Shown here: positions 1-9,549 of the stretch, piece after piece | How positions within the stretch are numbered: position 1 is the stretch's first letter | How the letters are laid out: every line of letters starts with the position of its first letter | From: Pseudoalteromonas sp. OOF1S-7 | Lineage (GTDB): Bacteria; Pseudomonadota; Gammaproteobacteria; Enterobacterales; Alteromonadaceae | Length of the DNA: 64,000 nt | Reading direction: 5' to 3' | NCBI RefSeq assembly: GCF_022347765.1 | Contig: NZ_JAKRFZ010000004.1 | Location: forward strand, 186,001 to 250,000 | Translations under genes and position numbers: made by a program | The notes under the pieces: model-generated | Database searches by the model: none | The model's input: the letters and a program-made list of their open reading frames with translations, nothing else | What the model was told of the DNA's origin: nothing

Positions 1-27
1 ATATGGTCAAATGTAGAGCAAGTAGTA

Positions 28-789
28 GTGAGAAATGTCCGGTTCTTGGTGGTCGACGACTGTACCACTGTGCGCAATGTCGTACGCAACATCATTCAAA
101 CGCGTCTGGGGTCAGAACAGGTGCTGATGGCCGCTAATGGCAAGCAGGCGCTGCAGATCCTCGAATCAAAACCCGTCGACATTATTATTTCTGACTGGCA
201 GATGCCAGAGCTCAACGGTGAGGAGCTCCTCTATCGGGTGCGCAATAACGCCAGATTCAAAGACATCCCCTTCATCATGATGACCTCAAACGGTGAGCGA
301 GACTTTGTGATTACCGCCATTCAGAATGGCGTCAGTCATTTTGTTGTCAAACCGTTTCGGGCTGATAAACTGGAAGCCGCAGTTAATAAATCGTGGAATG
401 GCGCCAGTAAACGTGACTCTGTGCGTCACTCTGCTCTGCCTTCACACGCAATGCGGATCATTTCATCCGATGCACTGCTTGAGGGCAAAGTGCACAATAT
501 CAGTCACACGGGTATGCAGGTTTATACCGATTATGTCGATGCCCTTAAACTCTATAGAATCACAGAGTTTAATCTCAGCTTCAACAATTTTGACGGGCCT
601 CATGCACTCAGTATTTCGCCTTTGTATGGCACCATTGTGCGTATTGAAGCCAATGATGGCCCGGAGCAGGACTGCTTGTTAGGGGTTAGATTTGAGCTGG
701 AAAAATGCGCCGAACCGGTACGTAAAAGCCTGGATAAGCTAATGAAACATCTGAACAACGTTGTGCCAGATGTCGTCGATAATAACTAA
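28..789 (+). CDS. Response regulator: CheY-like receiver fused to PilZ domain
   Basis: Cytoplasmic two-domain regulator of 253 aa. Residues 1-120 form a receiver domain with the acidic pair Asp10/Asp11, phospho-acceptor Asp56, Thr86 and Lys108. The C-terminal half is a PilZ domain with both c-di-GMP motifs visible: RxxxR as RDSVR at 129-133 and NxSxxG as NISHTG at 157-162. It should therefore link phosphorelay input to c-di-GMP binding, probably for motility or surface behaviour. The start is GTG; the frame stays open to the window edge, so an upstream start is possible, but the receiver fold begins immediately after this GTG. No cognate kinase lies in the window. Confidence 0.85.
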   Translation: MRNVRFLVVDDCTTVRNVVRNIIQTRLGSEQVLMAANGKQALQILESKPVDIIISDWQMPELNGEELLYRVRNNARFKDIPFIMMTSNGERDFVITAIQNGVSHFVVKPFRADKLEAAVNKSWNGASKRDSVRHSALPSHAMRIISSDALLEGKVHNISHTGMQVYTDYVDALKLYRITEFNLSFNNFDGPHALSISPLYGTIVRIEANDGPEQDCLLGVRFELEKCAEPVRKSLDKLMKHLNNVVPDVVDNN

Positions 790-1139
790 ATTGCCTGTCT
801 GGCCAGCTCAAACACGGTTTTGTTCGTGTGCTTGACTAATTCGTGACGCGGCATATCGCACTGCGACAAAACTTTGCTGACGACCAGTTCAATTTCACAC
901 TGCAGTGCCGTATTAAGCTGCGTGGCACGTATAGTGCCATCCCCGACACCCGCAAACAAGGGTTGCAGGAATATACGCCGTTTGCGCAATTGTTCTACCA
1001 CTAGCGGCATGACCGGCGATTGTTCGGAAAAAACCTTGCGGCAAATATGACTCACCAGACGGCTGTAAGTCGGTTCCATCATATTCGAAATCAAACCGCC
1101 TTGTAGCTCAGCCCCTGGTGAACTTTCTATATTCAACAT
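786..1139 (-). CDS. Small protein of unknown function
   Basis: I do not recognise this 117-aa protein. It is convergent with the receiver-PilZ gene and their stop codons overlap by a few bases. It looks soluble and largely helical, with no signal peptide or membrane segment. I chose the ATG at 1139 rather than the TTG twelve bases upstream; no good ribosome-binding site precedes either. The reading frame is intact and composition matches its neighbours, so I regard it as a real lineage-specific gene, with moderate certainty. Confidence 0.55.
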   Translation of the reverse strand: MLNIESSPGAELQGGLISNMMEPTYSRLVSHICRKVFSEQSPVMPLVVEQLRKRRIFLQPLFAGVGDGTIRATQLNTALQCEIELVVSKVLSQCDMPRHELVKHTNKTVFELARQAI

Positions 1140-1289
1140 TTTATAAACCAATACATCATGTAGTAACCCGATCCTAGCTACAAACCTAATCTAGGGGAAT
1201 TACACGTGATTACAGTATTGTACAGTTCCATTTGTTCAGCAGACTCTGGGCCGTTACAATACACGCAAATTTAATAGCCGGAACAACGT

Positions 1290-2000
1290 GTGCACTTCGA
1301 CATACAACCCATAGGAGTGATCCAATCACCCTATAAACAAAAGTTTGCCATTCCAAGACAACCCCGACTCGTGCCTGAAGCCAAAGCGAAGTTGATATTC
1401 TGTGATGCGTTTAATCGCGAGGAATTTGTTCGCGGTATTGAGGAGTTCAGCCACCTTTGGTTACTATTTCGCTTTCACGAGACCGCCGATAAAGGCTACT
1501 CTGCGTTAGTCCGCCCGCCTCGTTTAGGCGGTAACGAACGCAAGGGGGTGTTTGCTACCCGTGCGACCTTCCGGCCCAATGGTATCGGCATGAGTGCGGT
1601 AAAGCTCGAAGGGGTCGAATACAAACATGGTCAGCTGGCGCTGTTGTTATCCGGGATTGACCTGCTTGACGGCACCCCGATTGTGGATATCAAGCCCTAT
1701 CTGCCCTATTCTGACGCGCTTACCGGTGCTGCTGCCGGCTTTGCCGATACTCGCCCTGAAACGGCGATGACAGTGACGTTTAGTGAACAGGCTGAGGCCT
1801 TTATTAACGCTCAGCACACCTATCCGGAACTAAAAGCCTTTATCGCCAATGTGCTTAAACAAGACCCGCGCCCGGCCTACAAGAAAAAACAGGCTAGTAC
1901 ACAAAGTTATGGCATGAACCTGTATGACTTTAACATTCGCTGGCAAGTCGATGGTGAGCATAATCATGTGCTCGAAGTCACGCATATCAGGCCGGATTGA
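1290..2000 (+). CDS. trmO: tRNA (N6-threonylcarbamoyladenosine37-N6)-methyltransferase TrmO
   Basis: The 236-aa protein belongs to the TsaA/YaeB family. The N-terminus (residues 1-140) carries the family motifs IGVIQSPY, FSHLWLLFRFH, RPPRLGG and RATFRPNGIGMS, and the later DLLDGTPIVDIKPYLPY motif is intact. The family uses S-adenosylmethionine to methylate t6A at position 37 of threonine tRNAs, fine-tuning decoding of ACY codons. The start is GTG. It lies directly upstream of proS on the same strand, the neighbourhood also seen in Escherichia coli, which supports the assignment. Confidence 0.92.
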   Translation: MHFDIQPIGVIQSPYKQKFAIPRQPRLVPEAKAKLIFCDAFNREEFVRGIEEFSHLWLLFRFHETADKGYSALVRPPRLGGNERKGVFATRATFRPNGIGMSAVKLEGVEYKHGQLALLLSGIDLLDGTPIVDIKPYLPYSDALTGAAAGFADTRPETAMTVTFSEQAEAFINAQHTYPELKAFIANVLKQDPRPAYKKKQASTQSYGMNLYDFNIRWQVDGEHNHVLEVTHIRPD

Positions 2001-2156
2001 GTAAAAATACTGCAGCCATTAAAACAGTCGCTTTTTCGCATTAAATAAAGCTTTTTAAGCGGTTTTAGCACTGTTAAACTAACCCGACAAGAATACTACA
2101 ACAACGTATGGTTTCCCGGGCAAGCCCTGTGCAACCATCAATTGAACGGAACAAGT

Positions 2157-3881
2157 ATGCGTACCAGTCAATATATTTTAGCGACTCAAAAAGAAACGCC
2201 TGCAGATGCAGAAGTGATCAGCCATCAGCTGATGTTACGCGCGGGTATGATCCGCAAACTGGCCTCAGGTTTATACACCTGGTTGCCTTCGGGCCTGAAA
2301 GTACTGCGTAAAGTAGAAAAAATCGTCCGCGAAGAAATGGACAAAGCCGGCGCCATTGAAATGCTGATGCCCATCATCCAGCCCGCCGATCTGTGGCAGG
2401 AATCGGGTCGTTGGGAGCAATTTGGTCCTGAGCTGCTGCGCATTAATGACAGACACAATCGTCCGTTTGCACTGGGTCCGACTCATGAAGAAGTGATCAC
2501 CGACCTGGTCCGTCGTGAAATCAGTAGCTACAAACAATTGCCTCTGACTTTGTATCAGGTTCAGACCAAAGTACGCGATGAAGTGCGTCCGCGTTTTGGT
2601 GTAATGCGTGCCCGTGAATTCACCATGAAAGATGCTTATTCTTTCCACCTGGATGAAGCCTGTCTGGAAAAAACCTACCAGGCCATGCATCAGGCTTACT
2701 GTAATATCTTTGAGCGCCTGGGACTGGATTACCGCCCGGTTATCGCAGATACCGGCTCAATTGGCGGCAGCGTGTCGCACGAGTTCCACGTACTAGCCGA
2801 ATCTGGTGAAGATGCCATCGCATTCAGTACTGAAAGTGACTACGCAGCTAACATCGAAAAAGCAGAAGCTGTTGCGCCTTCTGAGCCTCGCCCGGAGCCA
2901 GCTAAAGCACTTAACACCTTTGACACACCAGAAGCAAACACCATTGCTGAGCTGAAAGAAAAGCACGGTGTTAAACCACATCGTGGCGTTAAAACGCTGA
3001 TAGTCTATGGTGCACCTGACGAAAACGAACAGCGTGGCCTGGTTGCCCTGATCTTGCGTGGTGACCATGAACTAAACGAACTAAAAGCCGAGAAACTACC
3101 TCTGGTTGATGCTCCGCTGGAAATGGCCAAAGAAGAAGACATAGTGGCGGCGATTGGTGCAAAGCCAGGTTCTTTGGGCCCGGTTGGCCTGAACATGCCA
3201 GTCATTGTCGATCGCAGCGCAGCTGTGATGGCAGACTTCGTTGCTGGTGCCAATAAAGATGGTGTCCACTACAGTGGCATTAACTGGGACCGTGATGTAA
3301 CAGATTACACAGTTGCGGATCTGCGCAATGTGGTTGAAGGCGACCCAAGCCCTTGTGGCCAGGGCACGCTTCAGATCAAACGTGGTATCGAAGTCGGTCA
3401 TATCTTCCAGCTGGGCACTAAGTACTCTGAAGCGATGAATGCAGGCGTACTTGGTGAAAGCGGTAAAAACCAGGTCATGACCATGGGTTGTTACGGCATT
3501 GGCGTATCTCGTATCGTTGCTGCTGCAATTGAGCAGAATAATGACGACTACGGCATCAAGTGGCCACAGGCCATTGCCCCATTTGAGCTGGCTATTGTGC
3601 CAATGAACATGCACAAGTCTCACCGTATCCCGGACATTGCACAGAAGTTCTACACTGATCTGCAAGCGGCAGGTGTCGAAGTACTATTTGACGATCGTAA
3701 AGAGCGCCCGGGTGTGATGTTTAACGACATGGAGCTGCTTGGCGTACCCTTTACCCTGGTCATTGGCGAGCGTAACCTGGACAACAACCAGGTTGAGCTG
3801 AAAAACCGCCATACCGGTGAAAAGCTGATGCTGGACATTGATTCAGCGGTTGCAGAAATCGCCAAAGCGCTGGGCAAGTAA
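2157..3881 (+). CDS. proS: Prolyl-tRNA synthetase
   Basis: Class II aminoacyl-tRNA synthetase that charges tRNA-Pro in the cytoplasm. I start at ATG 2157 ([19 protein letters not shown]), the family's standard N-terminus, rather than the in-frame TTG at 2142; this gives 574 aa, a normal length. The bacterial form is recognisable: class II motif 2 and 3 regions ([21 protein letters not shown]), an inserted YbaK-like editing domain at roughly residues 225-400 that hydrolyses mischarged Ala-tRNA-Pro, and a C-terminal anticodon-binding domain. It follows trmO after 156 bases, so it may have its own promoter. Confidence 0.97.
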   Translation: MRTSQYILATQKETPADAEVISHQLMLRAGMIRKLASGLYTWLPSGLKVLRKVEKIVREEMDKAGAIEMLMPIIQPADLWQESGRWEQFGPELLRINDRHNRPFALGPTHEEVITDLVRREISSYKQLPLTLYQVQTKVRDEVRPRFGVMRAREFTMKDAYSFHLDEACLEKTYQAMHQAYCNIFERLGLDYRPVIADTGSIGGSVSHEFHVLAESGEDAIAFSTESDYAANIEKAEAVAPSEPRPEPAKALNTFDTPEANTIAELKEKHGVKPHRGVKTLIVYGAPDENEQRGLVALILRGDHELNELKAEKLPLVDAPLEMAKEEDIVAAIGAKPGSLGPVGLNMPVIVDRSAAVMADFVAGANKDGVHYSGINWDRDVTDYTVADLRNVVEGDPSPCGQGTLQIKRGIEVGHIFQLGTKYSEAMNAGVLGESGKNQVMTMGCYGIGVSRIVAAAIEQNNDDYGIKWPQAIAPFELAIVPMNMHKSHRIPDIAQKFYTDLQAAGVEVLFDDRKERPGVMFNDMELLGVPFTLVIGERNLDNNQVELKNRHTGEKLMLDIDSAVAEIAKALGK

Positions 3882-3890
3882 GCCCCCAAT

Positions 3891-3918
3891 GGAGCGCCCC
3901 GTGCGCTCCCTACTCTTT
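3891..3918 (+). terminator. Rho-independent terminator after proS
   Basis: A perfect 7-bp stem (GGAGCGC/GCGCTCC) with a five-base loop begins ten bases after the proS stop and is followed by a T-rich tail (CTACTCTTTT). Position and form fit termination of proS transcription. Confidence 0.75.
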
Positions 3919-4000
3919 TGCAGTGTCATAATAGCTTCTCTTAACTGCCCTGCTTTTGTCATCCGCCGTCTCTAACTTAGTCTTTATTACGCTCGAGAGC

Positions 4001-4807
4001 ATGGCTATGACATATACCTACTATCCGACGATCTGGATCTCCGATGTCCACCTCGGCTACAAAGATTGTAAAGCCGATTTTCTGTTAGACTTTCTCAATA
4101 GTACCCGCTGCGATACCTTATATTTGGTCGGCGACATTGTCGATCTATGGTCTTTAAAGCGTCAGTTTTTCTGGCACCCAAGCCATTACCAGGTACTGGA
4201 GTGCATTCAGCGCAAAGCTGAGAGTGGTACGCGGGTGATATATATCCCCGGTAATCATGACGAAACGTTTCGCAACTATGTCGGTAAAACCCTGTTTCAT
4301 GTTGAGGTGCATAAAACTTATATTCACACCACCTCAGCGGGTAAACGGTTTTTACTTTTACATGGAGACGATTTTGACTCCGCAACCCGATACAACAAAC
4401 TGATCAGCATTATTGGAGATGCGGCCTATGACTTTTTGCTGTTCCTCAATCGTTGGACCAACCGAGTGCGCAGGTTATACGGCCGCCATTACTGGTCATT
4501 GGCATCATGGCTCAAAAATCGGTTGCACAAAGCCCGCGAGGCCATTCATGCTTTTGAACAAGCCGCGGTACACGAAGCCAGGAAACGTGGTGTTGATGGC
4601 ATTATCTGTGGCCACATACATCAGCCAAGGATTTCCGTCATAGATGGTATCGTTTACTGTAACGATGGCGACTGGATAGAGAACTGCACAGCCCTGGTGG
4701 AAAATGAACAGGGCCGCATTGAACTGCTGCACTGGTCAGATATCAAAAAAGTCCTGACGGTGGTCGAGCCCGAGGCTGTCTCTTCTGAGGACGTGAAAGC
4801 CGCCTGA
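4001..4807 (+). CDS. UDP-2,3-diacylglucosamine diphosphatase-like metallophosphoesterase
   Basis: Calcineurin-like phosphoesterase of the COG2908 (LpxH-related) family. The metal-binding blocks are all present in order: SDVHLG, VGDIVD, PGNHDE, HGDDFD and GHIH. The extended variant found here is often called UDP-2,3-diacylglucosamine pyrophosphatase, but its true substrate is not established; the classical LpxH is a separate gene in most gammaproteobacteria. I prefer ATG 4001 or 4007 (GAGAG just upstream) to the TTG at 3956, because the domain begins right after the ATGs. About 268 aa. Monocistronic between a terminator and a convergent operon. Confidence 0.8.
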   Translation: MAMTYTYYPTIWISDVHLGYKDCKADFLLDFLNSTRCDTLYLVGDIVDLWSLKRQFFWHPSHYQVLECIQRKAESGTRVIYIPGNHDETFRNYVGKTLFHVEVHKTYIHTTSAGKRFLLLHGDDFDSATRYNKLISIIGDAAYDFLLFLNRWTNRVRRLYGRHYWSLASWLKNRLHKAREAIHAFEQAAVHEARKRGVDGIICGHIHQPRISVIDGIVYCNDGDWIENCTALVENEQGRIELLHWSDIKKVLTVVEPEAVSSEDVKAA

Positions 4808-4859
4808 ATTGCCAGCATGATTAACGCCTGATATTAACCATGCTGTTGGCATTATGGCG

Positions 4860-6068
4860 TTACCTGAATAACACTGCTTCGCGGCTAAACCAGCGGACAC
4901 AGCACGCCAGCAAGGCGCCTGCAAGGAGAGTTGAGGCCAGAAAAATCAGCCCGACGGCCTGATAGTCAACGGTCCCTTTGACAATTTCCTTGATGGCCAG
5001 TGCCACATTAGTAATTGGGATCCAGGCGGTTTTAGCGGTCAGTGTCATGTTAGGCAAAACCGACACCACAATTGGCACAAACACCAGCATGCTAAGCGGT
5101 CCCATGTAATTCTGTGCTTCTTTAAAGCTGCGGGCATAAATCGAGATGGCCAGCACTAGGGACGACAACATCATAGCGACCGGCAGCAACAAAGCAAAAA
5201 TCAGCAGAAAATCCCACTGAGTCACCGTCGCAAACGCACTCAGGATAGGATTGAGTGCACCAAACCCACTCGCAATCCAGATCCACACAGACATACTGGA
5301 TACGGTCACCAGTGCACAGGCAATGGAGCTGATCAATATGGTGAAAAATTTCCCCAGCACCAGCTGAGTACGAGTCAGTGGCGTTAGCAGTAAGGTTTCG
5401 AGTGTGCCACGCTCTTTTTCACCTGCTCCCAGGTCTATGGCTGGATAACTGGCCCCCATCAGCACCAGCGGAATTAACATATACGGAATAAATGCGCCTA
5501 TTTTCTCGCCTATGTTCTCTCGCTGATCGGCAGTATCGACCTTCTCCATCACGACAGGCTTGAGCATAGCCTTTTGCTTTGTCAGATCCACACCGAGATT
5601 ATTCAGTGCCTGCTCCGTTAGTGTGGCCGAGTACTCATCTATTACTTTCTTGATCCGGCTGTAAATATAGTTGATCGATTGCGCATCATTAAAGACCACC
5701 TGGAACCGCGTTTGTTCACCCAGGGGCAACTGCTTCTTAGGGACAGATGGAATGTAGATGCCCACATCAATAATGCCTTGCCTGACCGCATCGCGAAGCG
5801 CTTCAACACTATCAAGTTTAGTTTCTCCGTCATAGCGCTTAAAACTGCGATGATAGAATAAGGTATCAGCAAAGGGGCGCGCATAGTCTTCGTTTACCAC
5901 GTAAAAGGTATGAACCTGTTGCTCGGCTTCCAGCGCCGCTTTGGAAGTGAGAAATGCGACAAAGGCGAATAACACCGGAAAAATAACGATTGGCAGGGCA
6001 ATGACAAAGAACAAGGTTTTGCGGTCTCTGAGCAACTCCCTAAGCTCCTTTAACATGACTTCAAACAT
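4860..6068 (-). CDS. natB: ABC-2 type transporter permease, NatB-like
   Basis: The 402-aa inner-membrane permease has an N-terminal membrane segment at about 20-42, a large extracytoplasmic domain (about 45-185), then five or six membrane segments. The block GAGEKERGTLETLLLTPLTR is typical of the NatB/COG1668 ABC-2 family, in which NatAB exports Na+ in Bacillus. It overlaps the ATPase gene by 8 bp, so the two are translationally coupled. The real substrate in marine gammaproteobacteria is unknown; sodium or a small organic compound is possible. Confidence 0.8.
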   Translation of the reverse strand: MFEVMLKELRELLRDRKTLFFVIALPIVIFPVLFAFVAFLTSKAALEAEQQVHTFYVVNEDYARPFADTLFYHRSFKRYDGETKLDSVEALRDAVRQGIIDVGIYIPSVPKKQLPLGEQTRFQVVFNDAQSINYIYSRIKKVIDEYSATLTEQALNNLGVDLTKQKAMLKPVVMEKVDTADQRENIGEKIGAFIPYMLIPLVLMGASYPAIDLGAGEKERGTLETLLLTPLTRTQLVLGKFFTILISSIACALVTVSSMSVWIWIASGFGALNPILSAFATVTQWDFLLIFALLLPVAMMLSSLVLAISIYARSFKEAQNYMGPLSMLVFVPIVVSVLPNMTLTAKTAWIPITNVALAIKEIVKGTVDYQAVGLIFLASTLLAGALLACCVRWFSREAVLFR

Positions 6069-6846
6069 CTTGTGTCTCCCGAATGATTGTCATAAATGCC
6101 TGGTTGAGCTCGTTGTTGCGCCCCTGCGTACGAAAAGCCGCTAAGTCGCCCTCAAAGCAGCTTATCCCTTTGTCAATCACACACACCTTGTCACACAACA
6201 TATCGACTTCATCCAGGTGGTGGGTAGAGAAAATCACGGGGGTCCCCTGCTCTTTAAGCTGCCTGATAAAGGTCAGTACGGTCTGTTTGGTCATAATATC
6301 CAGCCCGGTGGTCGGCTCGTCCAGAATAACCACCTGAGGCTGATGTACCACAGCTCTGGCAATATTGGTTTTTTGCTTCATACCGGTAGACAAGCTGTCT
6401 GAGCGCTTGTCAAGAAATGCGGTCATATCCAAAGTTTCAAATAACAGTTCACAGCGGGCCTTGAGTGCTTTGCCTTTGAGGCCGTGCAACCTGGCAAAAT
6501 ATTCGACATTTTCTTTTGCGGTTAGTCGGCCGTACAGGCCTGTCGTACCCGACAAAAAGCCAATACACCGGCGGCCATGGAGCGGGTTTTTAACAATATC
6601 CTGACCACCCACCAGGATTGCGCCGCTGTCTGGCGTAAGCGCCGTGGACAGCATTCTTAATGTGGTGGTCTTTCCCGCGCCGTTGGGACCAAGCAGCCCC
6701 AGTACTTCAGCTTGCTGGCACTGAAACGACACAGATTCTACGGAGTGAAAATAGCCATCCCGCTCTCTGGCGTCCTGGCTGGTTTTGTTTTTGCTGTGCT
6801 CCTTGCTGAGCTTGAAGCGTTTTTGTAAACCTTCAATCTGTATCAC
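6061..6846 (-). CDS. natA: ABC transporter ATPase, NatA-like
   Basis: ATP-binding subunit of 261 aa that powers the NatB-like permease. Visible motifs are Walker A GPNGAGKTT, the Q-loop region FLSGTTGLYGRL, signature LSTGMKQ, Walker B VVILDEP followed by the D-loop TTGLD, and the switch histidine in STHHLDEVD. The N-terminus carries a short extra charged stretch before the Val-Ser-Phe of the ABC core. It overlaps the upstream DUF3025 gene by 4 bp (ATGA) and the downstream permease by 8 bp, forming a three-gene operon. Confidence 0.88.
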   Translation of the reverse strand: MIQIEGLQKRFKLSKEHSKNKTSQDARERDGYFHSVESVSFQCQQAEVLGLLGPNGAGKTTTLRMLSTALTPDSGAILVGGQDIVKNPLHGRRCIGFLSGTTGLYGRLTAKENVEYFARLHGLKGKALKARCELLFETLDMTAFLDKRSDSLSTGMKQKTNIARAVVHQPQVVILDEPTTGLDIMTKQTVLTFIRQLKEQGTPVIFSTHHLDEVDMLCDKVCVIDKGISCFEGDLAAFRTQGRNNELNQAFMTIIRETQDV

Positions 6847-7664
6847 TGTGTGTCCTTGTTTGTCGCTTTGTGCCGCTTGGGCCGAAAATAGTCGGTATCA
6901 TTGTAAAAAGCCAGGTCCTGTTGCCCCTGATACCACTGAGGTATACCCAGCAAAGGTAAAGGCGACATCTGCTTATTGTTATCGAGCAACCCCTGCTGCT
7001 CAATCATGTTTGCCAGTTGCTTATCGAGATGACGATACTGAAGCGCTAGCGGCAGATGATAGAATGCTTCATCAACTTCAATACACACTACTTTGCCCGT
7101 TAACCCGATAAACGGCTTAGTGAGCATTTCATAGTTGGCATGGCCAAAGACAAATGGCAACAGGTTATGGTGCCACATCGCGCTGTATTCATAAAAAACT
7201 TCCTGCCACTGGTGCGCTCTTAACGCGGTTTGCCAGCTCATATCAGGCACCGCCAGCACCACGCCACACTCATCAAACAGCGTCAGCGCATTGCGCTTTT
7301 TACTGCGTTGTTTCAGGCCATGCTCGGCAATTTCCTGCATATGCAGCTGATTTAACAGAGATTTGGTTTGAGGAAACAGGCACCAGACCAAAGCCCCAAA
7401 GAAGTCATGCCAGTTATTTTCCCGGGTTGGAATGCGATTCGTCTGCGCGATAATCTCTTCGTAGTACAAGGTTTCGCCTTCCAGTTCACTGTTGGGGGTA
7501 AACACCACCTGGCGGTTATGTTGCTGATCTTGCTGCGCATTCAGCCATTCAAAAGCGGGCCAGTCTGTGTGCTGGCTGAGTGTAAAAAGCTCTTCAAGAT
7601 GCTCAAAGGGTGCCTGAGTAAACAGGTCTGCATGCCAGTGCTCTGGCGCGGTAAATTTATTCAT
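6843..7664 (-). CDS. DUF3025 family protein
   Basis: The 273-aa protein is recognisable as DUF3025 by the blocks TRENNWHDFFGALVW and FPQTKSLLNQLH. It is probably cytoplasmic; there is no signal peptide. The function is unknown. It is the first gene of an operon with natA and natB (4-bp overlap), although family members also occur apart from NatAB, so a functional link with the transporter is only a suggestion. Confidence 0.8.
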   Translation of the reverse strand: MNKFTAPEHWHADLFTQAPFEHLEELFTLSQHTDWPAFEWLNAQQDQQHNRQVVFTPNSELEGETLYYEEIIAQTNRIPTRENNWHDFFGALVWCLFPQTKSLLNQLHMQEIAEHGLKQRSKKRNALTLFDECGVVLAVPDMSWQTALRAHQWQEVFYEYSAMWHHNLLPFVFGHANYEMLTKPFIGLTGKVVCIEVDEAFYHLPLALQYRHLDKQLANMIEQQGLLDNNKQMSPLPLLGIPQWYQGQQDLAFYNDTDYFRPKRHKATNKDTQ

Positions 7665-7802
7665 TTTGCCGGTTAGTCTTTATCTGGCACAGTCAAAGCC
7701 GCCATTTTAACCCAGCATGGGCTCGTATCCCAGCCAACTTTGTGTAGTAAATAGCCAAACCCGTCAATTATCGCCAAAAGTCGAAATCCCCGTGCAAATA
7801 AC

Positions 7803-7823
7803 GTTATACTAGCGGCGTATAAC
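7803..7823. promoter_or_regulatory. Inverted repeat upstream of M28 peptidase gene
   Basis: A perfect 7-bp inverted repeat, GTTATAC-N7-GTATAAC, lies 22 bases before the peptidase start. TATACT inside it could serve as a -10 element, so the repeat may be an operator overlapping the promoter. No regulator is assigned. Confidence 0.4.
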
Positions 7824-7845
7824 AACAAGCGAAGATAATAACACT

Positions 7846-9477
7846 ATGAAACTAAGACTCGCGCTAAGCGCACTTTCTGTTGCTGTGTTAGCTGGCTGTA
7901 TGGCGACACAAACCAATCAACCTGGCGACGTAACCGCCGCTTATAACAGCATTAACGCCGAGCAACTGGCCGGTCATATCAAAACCCTGGCTTCTGACGA
8001 ATTTGGTGGCCGCGCCCCTTCTACCAAAGGCGAAGAACTGACACTGGCATATCTTAAAAAGCACTTCACTGAGCTGGGTTTCCAGCCAGGCAATGGAGAC
8101 AGCTTCTTCCAGGAAGTGCCACTGGTTTCCATTGAAGCCGACCCTGACATGACCCTGAACATTGGCGGCAAAGATTACGAATACAAGAAAGACATGGTGA
8201 TGGGTACCGGCCGTATCAGCAAACTGGAGTCTATTAAAGATTCTGAGCTGGTGTTTGTCGGCTATGGCGTCAATGCCCCTGAGTACGGCTGGAACGATTA
8301 CGACGGCCTGGATGTACGCGGCAAAACGGTGGTCATGCTGGTTAATGACCCGGGTTTTGCGCGTAAAGACCCGGCTTTGTTTACCGGTGAAGCCATGACT
8401 TACTACGGCCGCTGGACATACAAATATGAAGAAGCGAGCCGCCAGGGTGCAGCAGGTGCCATTATCGTTCACGAAACCGCGCCAGCCTCTTACCCCTGGA
8501 GCGTTGTTGAAAACTCCTGGAGTGGCCCTCAGTTTGGCTTCCAGAAAGAAAACAACAACATGGACCGTGTCGCTGTTGAAGGCTGGGTCACCAGTGACGT
8601 AGCTAAAGAGCTATTTGCAAAAGCCGGCCTGGATTTTACCGAAGCAAAAGAAAAAGCAGCAGCCGGCGCATATCATGTAGACATGGGCGACTTAACCGCG
8701 TCAGTCACCGTGAAAAGTAAGATCAGCACCTCGACATCTTATAACTTCATCGCGACCTTGCCTGGTGCAAAACACAGTGACGAGCACATCATCTACTCTG
8801 CACACTGGGATCACTTAGGCACAGATCCTAACCGTAAAGGCGATAAGATTTACAATGGTGCACACGATAATGCAACCGGTACAGGTGGCATGATTGAAGT
8901 CGCCGAAGCCTTCAGCAAGCTGCCTGTTAAGCCGGACCGTTCAATCACTTTCCTGGCCGTGACTGCGGAAGAGCAAGGCCTGCTGGGGTCAAAATTTTAT
9001 GCTGCAAACCCGGTTATCCCAGCGGATAAAACGGTTGCCAACATTAATATGGACAGCCTGAACTTGCTCGGCAAAGTAAAAGACATCAGTGTTGTGGGTA
9101 TTGGCAAGTCATCGCTGGATGAAATGCTGGAAACCGCCGCAAAAGCACAGGACCGTGTTGTCTCTGGCGATCCACGTCCGGCAGCAGGCGGCTACTATCG
9201 TTCAGATCATTTCGCCTTTGCTAACATGGGCGTCCCGGCGATGTATGCCGGTGGCGGTACTGAAGCACGTGACGAGGCCACGGAACAATATCGTAAGCGT
9301 ATGAGCCTGGTTTTACGTGGTTGTTATCACCAGCCTTGTGATCGCTACCGTGAAGAATGGGACTTAAGTGGTGCTGTGCAGGATCTGCAATTGTTCTTCC
9401 AGGTTGGTTACGACATTTCTCAACAGAGTGAATGGCCGACCTGGAAAGCAACCTCTGAGTTCCAACGCAACAAATAA
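7846..9477 (+). CDS. M28 family metallopeptidase lipoprotein with PA domain
   Basis: Secreted or outer-membrane-anchored zinc aminopeptidase of 543 aa. The signal peptide ends in a lipobox (LAGC, Cys18). A protease-associated domain spans about 130-280, inserted before the catalytic M28 core. The metal and catalytic residues are visible: HWD around 320, the bridging Asp in HDNATG near 340, the EE pair near 374, Asp in NMDS near 403 and His in SDHFAF near 455. Such enzymes release N-terminal residues from peptides for nutrition. It is monocistronic, with a promoter-proximal palindrome upstream and a terminator after it. Confidence 0.88.
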   Translation: MKLRLALSALSVAVLAGCMATQTNQPGDVTAAYNSINAEQLAGHIKTLASDEFGGRAPSTKGEELTLAYLKKHFTELGFQPGNGDSFFQEVPLVSIEADPDMTLNIGGKDYEYKKDMVMGTGRISKLESIKDSELVFVGYGVNAPEYGWNDYDGLDVRGKTVVMLVNDPGFARKDPALFTGEAMTYYGRWTYKYEEASRQGAAGAIIVHETAPASYPWSVVENSWSGPQFGFQKENNNMDRVAVEGWVTSDVAKELFAKAGLDFTEAKEKAAAGAYHVDMGDLTASVTVKSKISTSTSYNFIATLPGAKHSDEHIIYSAHWDHLGTDPNRKGDKIYNGAHDNATGTGGMIEVAEAFSKLPVKPDRSITFLAVTAEEQGLLGSKFYAANPVIPADKTVANINMDSLNLLGKVKDISVVGIGKSSLDEMLETAAKAQDRVVSGDPRPAAGGYYRSDHFAFANMGVPAMYAGGGTEARDEATEQYRKRMSLVLRGCYHQPCDRYREEWDLSGAVQDLQLFFQVGYDISQQSEWPTWKATSEFQRNK

Positions 9478-9482
9478 ACGCA

Positions 9483-9511
9483 AATGATATTGATTTTCAT
9501 TTAATATCATT
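9483..9511. promoter_or_regulatory. Fur-family-like operator inside a perfect palindrome
   Basis: Nine-base arms AATGATATT/AATATCATT are separated by 11 bases. Within it, positions 9485-9499 read TGATATTGATTTTCA, matching the Fur 7-1-7 pattern TGATAATnATTATCA at all but two positions. It lies in the leader of a predicted metal exporter, so a Fur-family regulator (Fur, Mur or Zur) is plausible. Confidence 0.45.
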
Positions 9512-9513
9512 CT

Positions 9514-9549
9514 AAAGTGCAACTGTGTTTTCAACCGGTTGCACTTTTT
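9514..9549 (+). terminator. Terminator hairpin abutting the start codon of the next gene
   Basis: Ten-base perfect stem (AAAGTGCAAC/GTTGCACTTT), 14-base loop, then a T run ending directly before ATG 9550. It can terminate transcription of the M28 gene, but it also occupies the place where the ribosome-binding site of the exporter should be, so it may act as a leader attenuator. Confidence 0.65.
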
